Below, piece by piece: positions 44,216 to 56,649 of a DNA stretch of 64,000 bases. Source of the DNA: Deroplatys truncata (taxonomy: Eukaryota; Arthropoda; Insecta; Mantodea; Mantidae); the NCBI GenBank assembly GCA_030765065.1, contig CM060990.1:663722618-663786617 (forward strand), read 5' to 3'. Position numbers and translations under genes: made by a program. Under the pieces are notes generated by a model. That model made no database searches and was not told the origin of the DNA. It was given only the letters and a program-made list of their open reading frames with translations. The stretch's first letter is position 1. Every line of letters begins with the position of its first letter.

Positions 44216-45299
44216 TGCTGGAGTGATGTATTCTACCACGGTTTCACCTTTCCCTCATTTCCTGTTGAAGAAGGTTGTTTGTTACATTATTTATTAGCAC
44301 CACGCTTTGAGCGACAATTTGAAGTAGTTTGTTGTATTGAAGGAGTTATATTTCAACTGTTGGGTAGCCGAACTTGTAGTAGTTGCAACCACACGTATGG
44401 TACCCGGTAGCCTTCGCCCCAAAATGTACTTTCAGGTGGCCTTTACTCCAAGTTTAAAAAAAATATTAATTTTGTAATTTGACTGTTTCTTTAAATATTA
44501 TATATTTATGTTTGCCTCGGCTGCGCCAGTATTATTGTTAGAGACATGTTTCTCTTAGCAGGGTTGTGGTGCAACAAGAATGTAGGCTTACAAAGATTAT
44601 AATGTTACTTCACTCCTTTTATTAATACTTGATACGATTTAAATAACACTTCACTGATATAGAGAGCTGTGAGATTCTTTTTATTAAATAATTACACTTT
44701 TTAACACGTAAACTTACTTTTCGTCTCACACGAATACATATTATATTTCTTGAGGACACTTTTTGCGTCTGGTTAGTAACGCTGTCTGCAGGCAACTGAA
44801 CTCTAAATTTGTAAAATGTTCTCCTTTTCAGTTTCTGATTGGCTAATCCTATTCCAATAGTATACCCTCATTTAACTAAAGCTTTTTCTGGTTGTTGATT
44901 GGCTATTTTATAAACTGTCACTAAAATTACATTATTGCTTCCAAGAATCATAGGTAGTATTGTTAAACTCTCAAACTCATTATTGCCTCAAGGTTACCTC
45001 ATTGTTACCTCATTGTTAGCAACTTTTAACTTATTATTCTCACAGCTCCTACATTATTAAATTTCGTAATGCATTCACATAACATTATTGAACATCTTTA
45101 CAATAATATAAGCATATGCAATGACTGTTACATACATTTTACAAATTATTACATACACATATTGCTTCAGGGCGGGCTGTTATTGAATTTATTTATATAT
45201 ATAGATATATATATATCTATATATATTATATAATTAGACTGAAATCATTTAAGTATTAAAAATACTGCCTCACTGTTACTTCATCTTTCAACCTTTCAT
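44216..45299. other. No gene seen
   Basis: AT-rich. Includes a palindromic TATATAGATA-type tract at about 45193-45230. Confidence 0.55.
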
Positions 45300-46470
45300 C
45301 CTTTAGACAGTGCCTCCGGGTTCGGAGTACATCTGATGGAAGACAGAATGCATGGTCGCTGCGCTTTGGCAAGATTTCTGCCATCCAAAGACCTGTTGGC
45401 CTACCTGTGTTTTTTCCGTGGGGGAAAATGCATTATTGCATTCGATCCCCAGCCGGTGTGGGCCCCTGTAAGGGCCCCTTCGTCGGTCTCTCGCGGGACT
45501 CTTCGCGTCTACTGGCCGAGAGCGGGTGTTCCGTGCTGGAAATGATAGGGACCACCATGCGTCTTTGTAATCCCGTCCGCCTGTGGACCTGCGACCTCCT
45601 GCGACTCGTTCACTTCATCCCTACCTCTCGGGGATGTAGCTACAATAAATCTAGTTGGTCGCAGTGGCGAGGTGTCCCCCTCCGATAAATACCTCATATT
45701 GGTCTGTTTAGACAGACACAGTAGGATACATTCAAATACCCAGGAATAAGATACACCACTTGCCAAGTATTTTTGTTTGTAATTTTGGTGTAAATATTAC
45801 GATCTTTTATTGGTTTTAACTGTACAATTATTAAGTTAAGCTTTCATTGTGTGTCGGTATCACAATAGCTTCTATAGTACTTATAAGACAGACTGAATGG
45901 GATGCCTCAGGCGGTTACGTCTGTGGCTCGCATGCGGGAGGCCCCAGGATCGATTCCCGGTGACCGCCCACTCTGGCTCATTGGTTTTTCGTGGTTTCCC
46001 CGGGTCACTAGGCGAATGCTGGGGTGGTTCATCTTCTACCACGACTCTCCTTCCTCTCATTTCCTGTACCATTCATCTTCTTGTCATCTATTTCAGGGTT
46101 TTAGGACCAGGCGACGGTGATCGGCGGGTTGCAGCTGCGCGGTGGCTTGAGCTCTGTAAAGGTTTCTTCCCTGGCGTCACTGCGGTAACGCTCAGTTTGG
46201 TCTATCCCTATCGTGGGGCTCCGTTCCGGGAATCCCTGGGGGTTTGGGACTTGTGGGCAGGGACCGTGCGACGTAGGATCTGGAAAAACGTTAGGGATCC
46301 GTCCACGTGCTTGCGCCCGTCGGCATCGGGATCGGGTCGCCTTTGCGGTCTCTACCCTCATCCTTCCATCCCAGGTGTCACGTTGGAGGCAAAAAGGGCC
46401 GACTGGCCTACGTGCTGTGCTGGGGGGCCTACCGTGATACGTACTGTTACCTGTAAGATAGCCCCCTTTG
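45300..46470 (+). repeat. Composite GC-rich SINE bodies and one tRNA-like head
   Basis: A GC-rich body (45300-45690, ending gtagctacaataaat) is followed by a head at about 45899-45970 (CTCAGGCGGTTACG; GGATCGATTCCC) and another GC-rich body up to about 46470. The related order is inverted at 54640-55140 and 63200-63670. The 206-aa frame at 45897-46517 is an open run through this non-coding repeat. Confidence 0.6.
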
Positions 46471-47214
46471 CAAAGGTTTCCAGCAATATTAAAGAGGAAC
46501 TAAAAAGTTTAAATTGAGATCTCAGAAAAACTGGGTAAGGATGATTGTTTTGACGGGGTTGCGTCATAGCATTTGGGGGAGGATGGTCGCCCCTGTGTAA
46601 TATCGGAGTAGAAATATACAAAATTGACTGTATACTTCCACATAGCTGCAACAAAATGTTTGTTGGAACAGTTTCAGCCAGTATTTATAATTTATTAGGA
46701 GAAAGTAAACAAAAACATGTTTATGTATGAATAACGTGTAGAATGGCTATGAATACATGTGACATGTAGAGTGATTCGTTTTCAGGGTGGGTGTTGATAA
46801 CCAGTTAGCTCCCAGAAGCTACAAACGGTAATGTCACTTCTTATGTTAACCACTAGTCGCTAGAACAGCAGTTCCGTTTCCAAAAACAATTGAAACAAGA
46901 AATTTGAAGTATTTCCTTGCAGAAGGCATTGAGCATCTAAGATGGAATGGAAAGCAATGCGTTAAGAAGCAACGACATAAAACAGGAACACAAAAATATA
47001 GATACATAGATCAATATCTTGATACTTGGTCACAGGCCACTAGAGGACAATTGGTCCGATTCTTGGAATTGCTAAATCTTCTGTCAAGGCATGCATTTGA
47101 TTTAACGCTTTCTTCCAGTCTCCAGCATTTTTGTCACCGACGTTAATTACATCGCAGGTTTAGGAGACATAGTCACATATACACTGAACAGTAGCGCAGC
47201 GAAAGAGTGGTGAT
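46471..47214. other. No gene seen
   Basis: No recognisable gene or repeat; the 80-aa frame at 46904 is unsupported. Confidence 0.55.
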
Positions 47215-47551
47215 CAAGGGGAGATTAAATGGCGAGAATTGTCATAAAAAACGACACTGTTTTTGTGCAGTCTTATTAATTGGAATTTGCTCTTTAATTT
47301 TATATATAATTTTTGTTTTTGACACAGTAATTATGTTTTGGTACATATATATTATTTAAAAATTACACCACATAGGAGATTTTCACTGTAAATTCTGCAC
47401 TACTTCATAGAAAAACAAGCTCGTAATTATTACACGCTTTGGAGTGGTAAACTTTAGCACAACTTTTAAGAGAAATTTTGCTCTACAAATTGGTACTACT
47501 TTTGGTATGGCAGTTTCTGTGAGCTAAAGTCATGAGGTTTCTTTGCAAATA

Positions 47552-48939
47552 TTGGGCTGTCTCATAAGTTCGTTCGCTTTGCTAGCAAGTACCATCAATA
47601 GCGCCTGAAAACCCGGAACCCTCTGTACACTCAAATTATCCAAGTTGCCTAACCACCCCTACGACTTAGAGATCAACAACCAGACACGCTATTGGATATG
47701 TTAGGGTATGTTTGTGACTGACGTTGGATGGAACAACGTGAATTTGTGTTTAAAAATGGAAAGCAAAAAGGAACATTTCCGACATCTTATGCGGTTTTAC
47801 TATCGTAAGGGTAAAACCGCCTCACAAAGCCGCCAGAAAATTTGTGCTGTCTACAGGGAAGATGCAGTAACGAATCGAGCATGTCAAAAGTGGTTTAACT
47901 GATTTCGATCTGGGAATTTTTCCTTAAAAGACAAATCTCGATCTGGACGGCCAATGGTTACGGACGTGGAAAGAATTCATGAAATGATAGTCAACGATCC
48001 ACGAATGACACGTGTGTTGGCATTGGAGCTCAATTTAGCTCGCGCTACTGTAGCCAGGAACTTGAAAAAATTGGGTTTCGTAAGTATTCGCCATGTATGG
48101 ATTCCTTAGAACTGAGTGAAGCGAATTTGATTCAGCGCGTTTCCATCTGTGACTCCTTATTGAGACGAAATCAGAATGAACCTTTTCTGGAGATGAGAAG
48201 TGGATTGTGTACAACAGCGCCCGAAAGAGGAAATCATGACGCAAGAAAGGGCAGCCACCACTATCGGTTCCTAAACCAGGGTTGCATCCAAGAAAGGTTA
48301 TGCTATGCATTTGGTGAGATTGCAAAGGAATCCTGTATTACGAGCTTCTTCCGAATGAGACTATCAATTCCGAGTAATACTGTTCTCAGTTGAATCGTCT
48401 CAAGTAAGCCAATGAAGAGAAAAACCGGAATTTGGAAACGATGTCGTCTTTCACCACGACAACGCCAGACCACATACCTCTATGGTGATCCGTCAAAAGT
48501 TGCGTAATTTTGTATACGATGTGTTACCCCAACTGCCGTATTCACCCGACATTGCCCCATCCAACTTTTATCTATTCTGTTCCCTGCAGAGTTTCCTAAA
48601 TGGCAAGTGCCTCACTTCCTTGGAGGACTGCAGACTGAATCTCGAAGAGTTCATCAATAAAAAAAAACCCACATTTTGTAGAAATGGAATTTATAAACTT
48701 CCAGAGAAATGGCAACATATTGTCGACAATAATGGTGTATACTACAGGAAATAAATTGTTTGTTTACAAAACTTAACTGCCGAAGTTATTTATATTTTTA
48801 ACCACCTTGTGTTAAAAGTTGGTAAACAGATAGCTCGGCAACTACTCTATCATAGCTGTGCTGCGGGTGAGGCGTGTTCCCAGGCGAACTTAAAGATTGA
48901 AACGTAACGAAAAACGAACAAACTTATGAGACAACCCTA
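47552..48939 (+). mobile_element. mariner transposon
   Basis: Inverted ends read (T)GGGCTGTCTCATAAGTTCG at the left and, as reverse complement, AGGGTTGTCTCATAAGTTTG at the right, with TA on both sides (47550-47551, 48940-48941). Length is 1,388 bp. The uninterrupted site at about 5535-5545 in repeat B confirms the insertion. The encoded transposase is broken. Confidence 0.92.
47756..48754 (+). pseudogene. mariner transposase, frame-broken
   Basis: The N-terminal helix-turn-helix region (HFRHLMRFYYRKGK, ICAVYREDAV, CQKWF) is followed by a stop and then SGRPMVTD. The C-terminal frame 48482-48754 carries LPYSPDIAPSNFYLF, the third catalytic Asp region, and ends LPEKWQHIVDNNGVY. The middle is scattered across frames. 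Typical mariner transposase length is about 345 aa, and this footprint fits that. Confidence 0.9.
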
Positions 48940-49011
48940 TATATGCGAGTTTATTTTCTCTATTTTTACTTTGAACGGCTTTTTCTGTGAATGGCATTTT
49001 CTGATACATTT

Positions 49012-49360
49012 AGAGTGGACCATTTAAGTTGCGACTTTCCAAACTAACCTTTGTCAAAAGAAATGTCTTTGATAAAGTTGCTTGATATTATGGGGGAAAT
49101 TGAATGAATTAGCCGTCTTTTGTTTGGAGGACGTTATGATAGTCATTTTAGTGTCAATTTAAATATTTTAAATGGGAACCTAAAATTAGGGTCTAATTAA
49201 ATTGACCCTAAAGTGACCACCACAACCTTCTCCAAATAAATCACGACTAATGGCATTTACTTTCCCCCATAACATCAAGCAACTTTTATTCAAGACATTT
49301 CTTTCTGCAACGCTTAGCTTAAGAGATATTGCACAGCCTCAGCTTAAATGGCCCACCCTA
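49012..49360. mobile_element. Palindromic MITE, copy 1
   Basis: Two arms of about 170 bp are near-perfect inverted repeats around a centre at 49180 (agggtgggccatttaag at the tips, ggtcaatttaa near the centre). It sits inside repeat B, where the intact copy has no such sequence. It has no coding capacity. Confidence 0.8.
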
Positions 49361-49470
49361 TATAAATGACTCATTTTCTCAGAAAATATTGAAGATACAT
49401 AATTAAATTTTAAGACAGTAAAACAACTTGTGAGGGCTGTTGTGAATTTACATTGGTGTTAATAACATGG

Positions 49471-50941
49471 GCCGAGCGGGATAGCTCATGTGGCAACGTC
49501 TGTGTCACTTAGGAAGTCCCGGGTAAAAACCCTTGGGGCCGACTAATTTGACCAAAGGTTTTTTCGCGGTATTCTTGGATCGCTAGGCGAATGCTGGTTT
49601 GGATAATTTAATGCGCGAATTTTCATATCATTCCTTTCATCACCACATTGTATTTCCTTCTTCACCAGCATACGAAGCATTTGGGTTGATCACCCATCCT
49701 GGATGTGCTATGTTGCTGAGTTTTCTTGCTCCTCGACAGGCTACTGACCCAAGACATTGGCCCGATCACCCATCCTGATGTGCTATGTTGCTGAGGTTGC
49801 TTGCTCCTCGACAGGCTACTGATCCAAGACATTGGCCCGATCACCCATCCTGGTTGTGCTATGTTGCTGAGTTTTCTTGCTCCTCGACAGGCTACTGACC
49901 AAAGACATTGGCCCGATCACCCATCTTGGATGTCCTATGCTGCAGAGTTTACTTGCTCCTTCACAGGCTACTGACCTAAGGCATTGGCCTGATCACTCAT
50001 CCTGGATGTGCTATGTTGCAGAGTTTACTTGCTCCTTCACAGGCTACTGACCTAAGGCATTGGCCTGATCACTCATCCTGGATGTCCTATGCTGCAGAGT
50101 TTACTTGCTTCTTCACAGGCTACTGACCCAAGGCATTGGCCTGATCACTCATCCTGGATGTGCTATGTTGCAGAGTTTACTTGCTCCTTCACAGGCTACT
50201 GACCTAAGGCATTGGCCTGATCACTCATCCTGGATGTGCTATGTTGCAGAGTTTACTTGCTCCTCAACAGGCTACTGACCCAAGGCACTGCCCTGACCAC
50301 CCATGCTGGATGTGCTATGTTGCAAATTTTGCTTGCCCTTCTACAGGCTACTGACCCAAGGCATTGGTCTGATCACCCATCCTGGATGTGCTATGTTGCA
50401 GAGTTTACTTGCTCCTCAACAGGCTACTGACCCAAGGCATTGGCCTGATCACACATGCTGGATGTGCTATGTTGCAGAGTTTACTTGCTCCTCAACAGGC
50501 TACTGACCCAAGGCATTGGTCTGATCACCCATCCTGGATGTGCTATGTTGCACAGTTTACTTGCTCCTCGACAGGCTACTGACCCAAGGCATTGGCCTGA
50601 TCACCCATTCTGGATGTGCTATGATCCAAAGTTAGCTTGCTCCTCGACAGGATACTGACCCAAGGCATTGGCCTGATCACCCATCCTGGATGTGCTATGT
50701 TGCGGAGTTTACTTGCTCCTCGACAGGCTACTGACCCAAGGCATTGGACTGATCACCCATTCTGGATGTGCTATGATCCAAAGTTAGCTTGCTCCTCGAC
50801 AGGCTACTGACCCAAGGCATTGGCCTGGTCACCCATCCTGGATGTGCTATGATCCAAAGTTAGCTTGCTCCGCAACAGGCTACTGACCCAAGGTATTGGC
50901 TTAAGTCATACGAAGAGGAGCATAACCAGTTACAGAAGACG
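49471..50941 (+). repeat. tRNA-derived SINE with 3' end expanded into a ~76-bp minisatellite
   Basis: The head at 49471-49545 (GATAGCTCATGTGGCAACG) and body lead into about 16 tandem units of ~76 bp (49665-50905), each with 'aggctactgac' and 'gcattgg..tgatca'. The unit is single-copy in the sister SINE at 13217-13560. The whole block is bracketed by ttaataacatgg (49459-49470) and ttaataacacgg (50942-50953), a 12-bp target duplication, and the uninterrupted site is at about 5705. Confidence 0.88.
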
Positions 50942-51539
50942 TTAATAACACGGTTCGCTAATTGTAATAAAGGAGTTGCTGATACATTTTAATCAAAAGA
51001 TGGTATATTTAAAAAAATAATCCTGTCTTTCTTAATAAGAAATTTACTATATAGAAGTGTATCACTCAACTCGTAAGGCATGCATCTATATCCTGTAAAA
51101 ATTGCAATGTGATATCTTAAATAGGTTTTGAGATAAAGGGTAATGAATTTAACATATTTAAAATTGGCTGGATGGGGCGCTTAATAGTCCCCTCGGGGAA
51201 AGAAAATTATGAACATATCAAACAAAATATGAGTGCAAATTTGAACGTTTTACCCAAACCCAATATCGCATTGCAACAAAGAAAGTCCATGGCTTTTGAC
51301 ACTACTCCGATTTTCTAATGACGACTGTTACTGAAATCTCTGTTTCAATTATTGAATTCGCTCCTTCAAGCATTTTCTTTGTATCGACGCACCTCCAACT
51401 TTTATCATACTAGCGGATCAGTTGTGAAACACAGATTTAATATTCAAAACGTCGAATGATATCACTGGAGGTGCCAATTTCGGAGACATGTTTGATAATT
51501 ATGGTTTACAGGATGTATTAGAATTAACAGGGCAAACAG

Positions 51540-52060
51540 AAAGGGTTGAACGTATACGGTAATAGAAGCAAAAACGCTCCAGTAAACGTGGAGCAAAAAC
51601 GCTCCAATGGGTCCCCAAGGAAGACGTGTACGAGATATATTATTACGAATGTGTGGTTACGATCCGCCACTGGCGTGAATTGCTTGAGGATGTTCCCTGG
51701 AGCAACGTTGGAGTATGTGGTACATGCATGATGGAGCACCGGTGCATTTTACTGCTGCTGTAAGAAGACATCTAACGTGGAGATACGGTCCAAAATGGAT
51801 AGGTCGTGGAGGGCCTATACCTTTGCCTCTACGATCATCTGGTCTCAATCCTTTGGATTTTTCTGTGTGGGGTCACCCCAAAGGTGTAGTGTGCAGCACT
51901 CTCGTGGATACCGTTGAAGTAATGGAGCAGAGAATTGTATGTGCTTGTCAAGAATTCCGAGATGATCCGAGGGTGTTTGAAAGAATTCCAAACTCACGGC
52001 AGAGACGAGTGCAGTGTTGCATCCAGATGCAAGGACGACACTTTGAACACCTCCTTTAAC
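51540..52060 (+). pseudogene. mariner/Tc1-like transposase 3' fragment
   Basis: MHDGAPVHFTAAVRRHL (second catalytic Asp region), KWIGRGGPI and LNPLDFSVWGHPKG are followed by a tail ending GRHFEHLL. It is the same family as the fragment at 1-345. Stops upstream of 51715 and a Pro-Asp loss in the last catalytic motif show decay. Confidence 0.75.
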
Positions 52061-53185
52061 AGGGAGGAGCGTGCAGTATTAATAACATGTGACATACTAA
52101 AGAGAATTGTATTCTTTGTTAAGTTAAGCTATGAGTAAATTTTGAGTCAACTTAGAATCGCAATTATTAAACGAAAAGTCTACTTTTCAAATTCATTTCT
52201 ATTAATTAGGACGATGTTGGTTAATGAAGTCAGTGGCGGCTTTTAATCACACATTTGCAATTATCTCGCACATGGCTCGTTTGCAGACCCATGTTCACTG
52301 GAGTGTTTTTGCTTCTACCATCGTATACTTACAACGGTTAGTTTGCGCTATTAATTATGATACACCTGTATATACGAGACTGTCGTTTCTCAATGCTGTT
52401 TACACATATAAAAATGTGATACGTTACATTCGTATGACTTTTCTACCCATTATCCAATACTTTACATAGCTTCTACAAACCATTTTTAGAAAAGCCCTTT
52501 CCCCCCATTCACTCAATTTTAATTGAGATAAAGCTTTGCAGAAATAGTTTTAAACACACATTTCGTTGTAGGTACAAGAGTGATGGAAGAATCCGAATCG
52601 ATAGATAGGTGCTCGGGCCACCGTATGCTGGCCTTGAAATTACATGCTCATTCCATATCATGAGAAACAAATGAAAGCAGCAGCCCTTTAAAAAGCAATA
52701 TCCCGGAAATGGCTGATGCCACAATAAAGTTATTTGAAATAAATTCTGTGCTTTAAAGAGATCTATACTTTTGTAGAATACGTTTTTGTCCATCTGTTAA
52801 CCTTTACCAGCTATACAAAATTCCTTCTTAGATTCCTTTAAAATTCCTTCCACCCTAAAAGAGTTTCACAACTCAACGGGGCAAGTAAACACAGGTCAGT
52901 TTGGAATTGGCGAATTAAAGTGAGCGAGGTACCTTGTTTCTTTGTTTGTTTGTTTTTTTAAGTTCCATTTATACCCTGCCTCTAACTACAATGGTCTTAT
53001 CGGGAGCCTTTCCTTAGGAACATGTTTTTGCCTATAGGGAATAGTGTTAACTCGTATTCGCCTGTCTTTGTGTTTATAGTAAACTTTGGGCTTTAATCAT
53101 TAGAATACACACACATTCACACTCTCATTCATACTTCCAGACTCTGGGGAGAGAGAACAGGGAATATTCTTGGCTACAGGAAAAT
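52061..53185. other. No gene; scraps of foldback-family sequence
   Basis: Between about 52430 and 52850 there are weak matches to foldback arm phrases (gatgccac, ttaaccttta). No ORF of note. Confidence 0.45.
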
Positions 53186-53189
53186 TCCC

Positions 53190-53265
53190 ACTCCCCTTCC
53201 GAGAATCGAACCCGGGACCCCTCGCACAGCAGGCAAGTGCTCTATCGACTGAGCTACGTTCTACA
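53190..53265 (-). repeat. tRNA-like sequence, SINE remnant
   Basis: The minus strand reads CGTAGCTCAGTCGATAGAGC (A box) and GGGTTCGATTC (B box). The sequence ends agree poorly as an acceptor stem, and it is embedded in repeat-like sequence, so a SINE head is more likely than a functional tRNA gene. Confidence 0.5.
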
Positions 53266-53590
53266 CGTTTTGTTTATCAGCAAAGGCAATGAGCGGATCG
53301 CGCTCATTGGGAGGTACATTCCCAGGCTTCAATAGAGTGTACATCCGTGGTGATAGACAAAAATAGACCGATAAGGTTTTAGAATACTTTTCACCTCAGT
53401 TACACAGACTTTATTTTCGAATAAATAAACTGACTTTTTAGAATGACAAATAATAATTAAAATCTCTATTTGACTTATCCGTATCGCCTCATAGCTATTT
53501 TTTGTGTTACGCTGTTCTTGTCTAACATTACGGACTACTAGCAACAAGCACGAGGGCACACAGTGTTTCACTGCCAGTTTCTTCGCTTGA

Positions 53591-53679
<89 letters not shown>
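53591..53679. repeat. (ATT)n(AGT)n microsatellite
   Basis: About 12 ATT units switch directly to about 17 AGT units. Confidence 0.95.
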
Positions 53680-53979
53680 TTGTTATCATCATCGCGTCAT
53701 CTAACGGTATTGTTATGCTGACATCCTCATTGAATAGGTGTTCGAAATTTTGCCTCTGTTGATTGATAGGGTGTTCCAACTATCTGCGTGAATCCATATG
53801 GACGTTTGAGAACTGGTAGTGGTAGTAGTAAATCTTTCTGGCGCTGATGCATCAGTTCCCCACTGACTTGTGCTTACTTGGAATTGCCCCGTTGAGTTCT
53901 GCAACTCTTTTAGCACGAATGGTTATTTGCACAGGTCAAATACGGCTCGGTTGGACCACCTGCTATATATTACATTTGT

Positions 53980-54362
53980 TGTGTAAGCAATTTAAATATA
54001 TTGTATTTTAATCAAATTTGTTAGAGCCAATTAAAGAAAGAAGTTTCCAAAATATTCCACGTAAAGGATGGTTTGTAGTGGAAGGATTTTCTTGAAAATT
54101 TTCGTCTCTCATTGTTGGAAAATACTGGACTTAAGTACTAAGTTTGGTATTTATCGAAAAGCTTGTGTTTTTGAGTTACGTTGTTCACACATATACTCAC
54201 ACACACAGAGACGTACTTGTTCTATTTTTTCCAAAACTTCCATTACTTATTTGGATTCAAAGGGCCTCAAAACCTGTATTTCCGGTGAAATCTCGGAGTT
54301 GAATTGTTGTGTGGAATACAATCCTTCCTCTACCTACTAAATATGGGGTAGAGAATGTAAAA
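53980..54362 (-). repeat. Foldback-family arm, partial
   Basis: Ends ttcctctacctact...gtagagaatgtaaaaac, as the leftward arms at 43300-43350. The distal half is missing. Confidence 0.65.
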
Positions 54363-54639
54363 ACACAAGCTTTGGTGGGAAAGTGAGTCTCCTAACCGAT
54401 AAAAGGAAGTATTACCACATTTTGGTGCACATGCTAATATGCCTTATTCTTTAAAAACAATTTTCACGGCTAAGACTACAAAATAGGCTGAAACATATCG
54501 GATTCTAAACTGGATTGCAATTGCATCTTCTTGGAATTTTATTTATAAGTAGCATGATATAGCAATATTAGGTCAATCAATGAACATTAATTGTTCTTTC
54601 ACATATTATTGGGGTGTGTTAGGTATATAGGTTACACAA

Positions 54640-55140
54640 CTACGACCTACATAGCTCTATTGCGGGTACCAACCCCAGGAGGAAGGGATGAAGTGAAGAA
54701 ACCACAGGAGACTATAGTCCTCAGGCAAACAGGCCACAGAGACGCGCGGAAGGCCCTAAAATTTCCAGGCTCGAAAACCCGCCCCACTGCTGGAACTGCT
54801 TAGAGAGGGCGATAAACGAGCCGTCGACCAAGCAGCCCTCTGGTGTCGACGGGGAGTACCCTTTCCTTCGAGCAAGTATCCACTCTATATCCGGCACCAC
54901 CATACACCACGAAACCTAGAAACACTCCTGAAATATGAAAAGGAAACGGAATGAAAGGAAATTATGGTAAGGAAATCGCGGTAGCGCGGTAGATGAGAAA
55001 CCACCCCAGCATTTGCCTGCCTACCCGGGGAAACAACGAAAAATCCATGGGTCATGTGCGGTTGCTAGGGATCGAACCTGTGACCTCCCGAGTGCGAGTC
55101 GCACACGTTACCGCGACGCCATCTCACTCGATATTGGGGT
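54640..55140 (-). repeat. Composite SINE, minus orientation
   Basis: Reading leftward: a tRNA-like head (55070-55125, B-box complement ggatcgaacc), a body with ggtttctcatctaccgcgc, then a GC-rich tail to about 54640. Same build as 63200-63670. Confidence 0.7.
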
Positions 55141-55189
55141 ATCTTATCTCAAAATTAATTTGAGAACGCCTAGTGGTTTCTTCTTCTTC

Positions 55190-55525
55190 TTTCTCTGTTT
55201 ACCTTCCACTTTGTTAGGGCTTACACCCCCAGTACTTACAAGCATGTGCCTGAGGTCAGACGCCTGTCGCGGAGCACAGACTATGGATCAGAGAGAACAG
55301 GCAGGATGAGTGATCAGCCCGAAGCCTTGTAAGAGAGCAAGGAAGGAGATGAATGGAATACAAGGTGATGATGGAGCATTTAGTGGAATGAATGGCGGGG
55401 TAGACCGGAGAAAACCCGCCCAGACACCACTTTGTCCACCCCAAATCCCACATGCCAATCTCTGGGACTGAACCTTGGTGAGAGACGTGTGGTTTAACCG
55501 CTCGGCCACGGCGCCGCCTAACGCC
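55190..55525 (-). repeat. tRNA-derived SINE
   Basis: The minus-strand head near 55525-55455 (GGCCGAGCGGTTAAACCAC; GGTTCAGTCCCAGAG) is followed by a GC-rich body. Confidence 0.65.
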
Positions 55526-55574
55526 TTGTGGTTTACCGGGAAGAATGTCTGTCAGTTTAGGAGTTTAAAATCGC

Positions 55575-55660
55575 ATTACCATGTTGTCATGGTAGCTCCG
55601 TTGGTTAAAGTAATGGCACGTATATAGCTCAAATCCCGGCTATAGCATTGAATTCTTTCC
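55575..55660 (+). repeat. tRNA-derived SINE head, same type as 34699
   Basis: ccatgttgtcatggtagctc...CTCAAATCCCGGCTATAGCATTGAATT matches the minus-strand unit at 34691-34770. Confidence 0.65.
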
Positions 55661-56649
55661 CTTAATATGGATGCTAGAACCTTATTTAGAGTAGAAACGA
55701 ACACTTTCTGGAGTCACTGTATATCTATGTGTGTTTATAGTTTTGTAACGCATCGAATTATTTGCCTCAATATCTGCACGAGACAATAACTATTTCTAGG
55801 CCTCTAGCACTAACGTAGACTATTTGTACACAAACACATGCAGACAGACCTAGTTGACAGTACCAACTGCCCTTCACTTTTTCCCTAAGTTTGTTCAACA
55901 GCACAGTTCTCCTACCCACCCCGCTTTTGCGAAACTGTATTCGCGATAACGTTGCCAAGATATTTGTGTGTATATATTTGCTTATGTAACAGTTTTTCTG
56001 TCCCTGCTGAACGTTTACTGCTCGGTTCATGAGGGGAATCCCATTCTCAGAGTAAGCCACAAAACATATAGGGTAGGGTTGCTTCACGTATCTCTTTGCA
56101 ACTTTATAACAAAACACTGATGCAGAGACATCACACATCTCAAGAACTTAAACTGTAATTGAAGGGGTGGAAATTATTTACTTCTGATAGTGCAGCAACC
56201 CCAGATAATTTCGAATTTTTAATATCCAGAAGAAACAAAGAGCATTACAATTTACGCGTGCCAACTTTTCTGAACTGTTTTTCGTTTTATTCGTTTTTGA
56301 AAATGTTGTCGATTTTTGTAGTTTTTCCTGTGTGGTATTTACGAATTATTATTTCGACGATGGTGTTTTTTGGTACTTCCCATTCATGCTTTCATGGTTG
56401 AATTTCCAGCATTCAGTGCTGGTAGCCCAACCTACCTGAGTGTTTTGCGTATTTTACTGTACGTATATGCATGAACTATATTAAATCCTCTAACTTTTGA
56501 TAGATTTGATATTGCAGACATGGGATATAATGAATTCCGATAGTTTGGATTTTACTATTTAAATCTTACCTGGGTATTTATATCCTCTTTGTTTATTAAC
56601 ATTTACTCTGATTTAATTGTAGGAGCTGCCAGTTATTGATTTTTACTTA
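55661..56649. other. No gene seen
   Basis: The 123-aa minus frame at 55767-56138 has no recognisable domain. Confidence 0.45.

Larger units (their letters stand above)
47215..51200 (+). repeat. Interspersed repeat B, copy split by three insertions
   Basis: Collinear with 5215-5945 but interrupted by a mariner (47552-48939), a palindromic MITE (49012-49360) and an expanded SINE (49471-50941). Each junction can be read directly against the intact copy. Confidence 0.75.

Noticed and set aside
45897..46517. 206-aa open frame
   Set aside because: It runs through a tRNA-derived SINE head and a GC-rich SINE body that recur elsewhere in the window in both orientations.
50236..50658. Series of 64-67 aa frames with the same sequence
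   Set aside because: They are translations of the 76-bp minisatellite; since 76 is not a multiple of three, the frame changes every unit.
53590..53779. Leu/Ile-repeat ORF on the minus strand
   Set aside because: Translation of the (ATT)n(AGT)n microsatellite.
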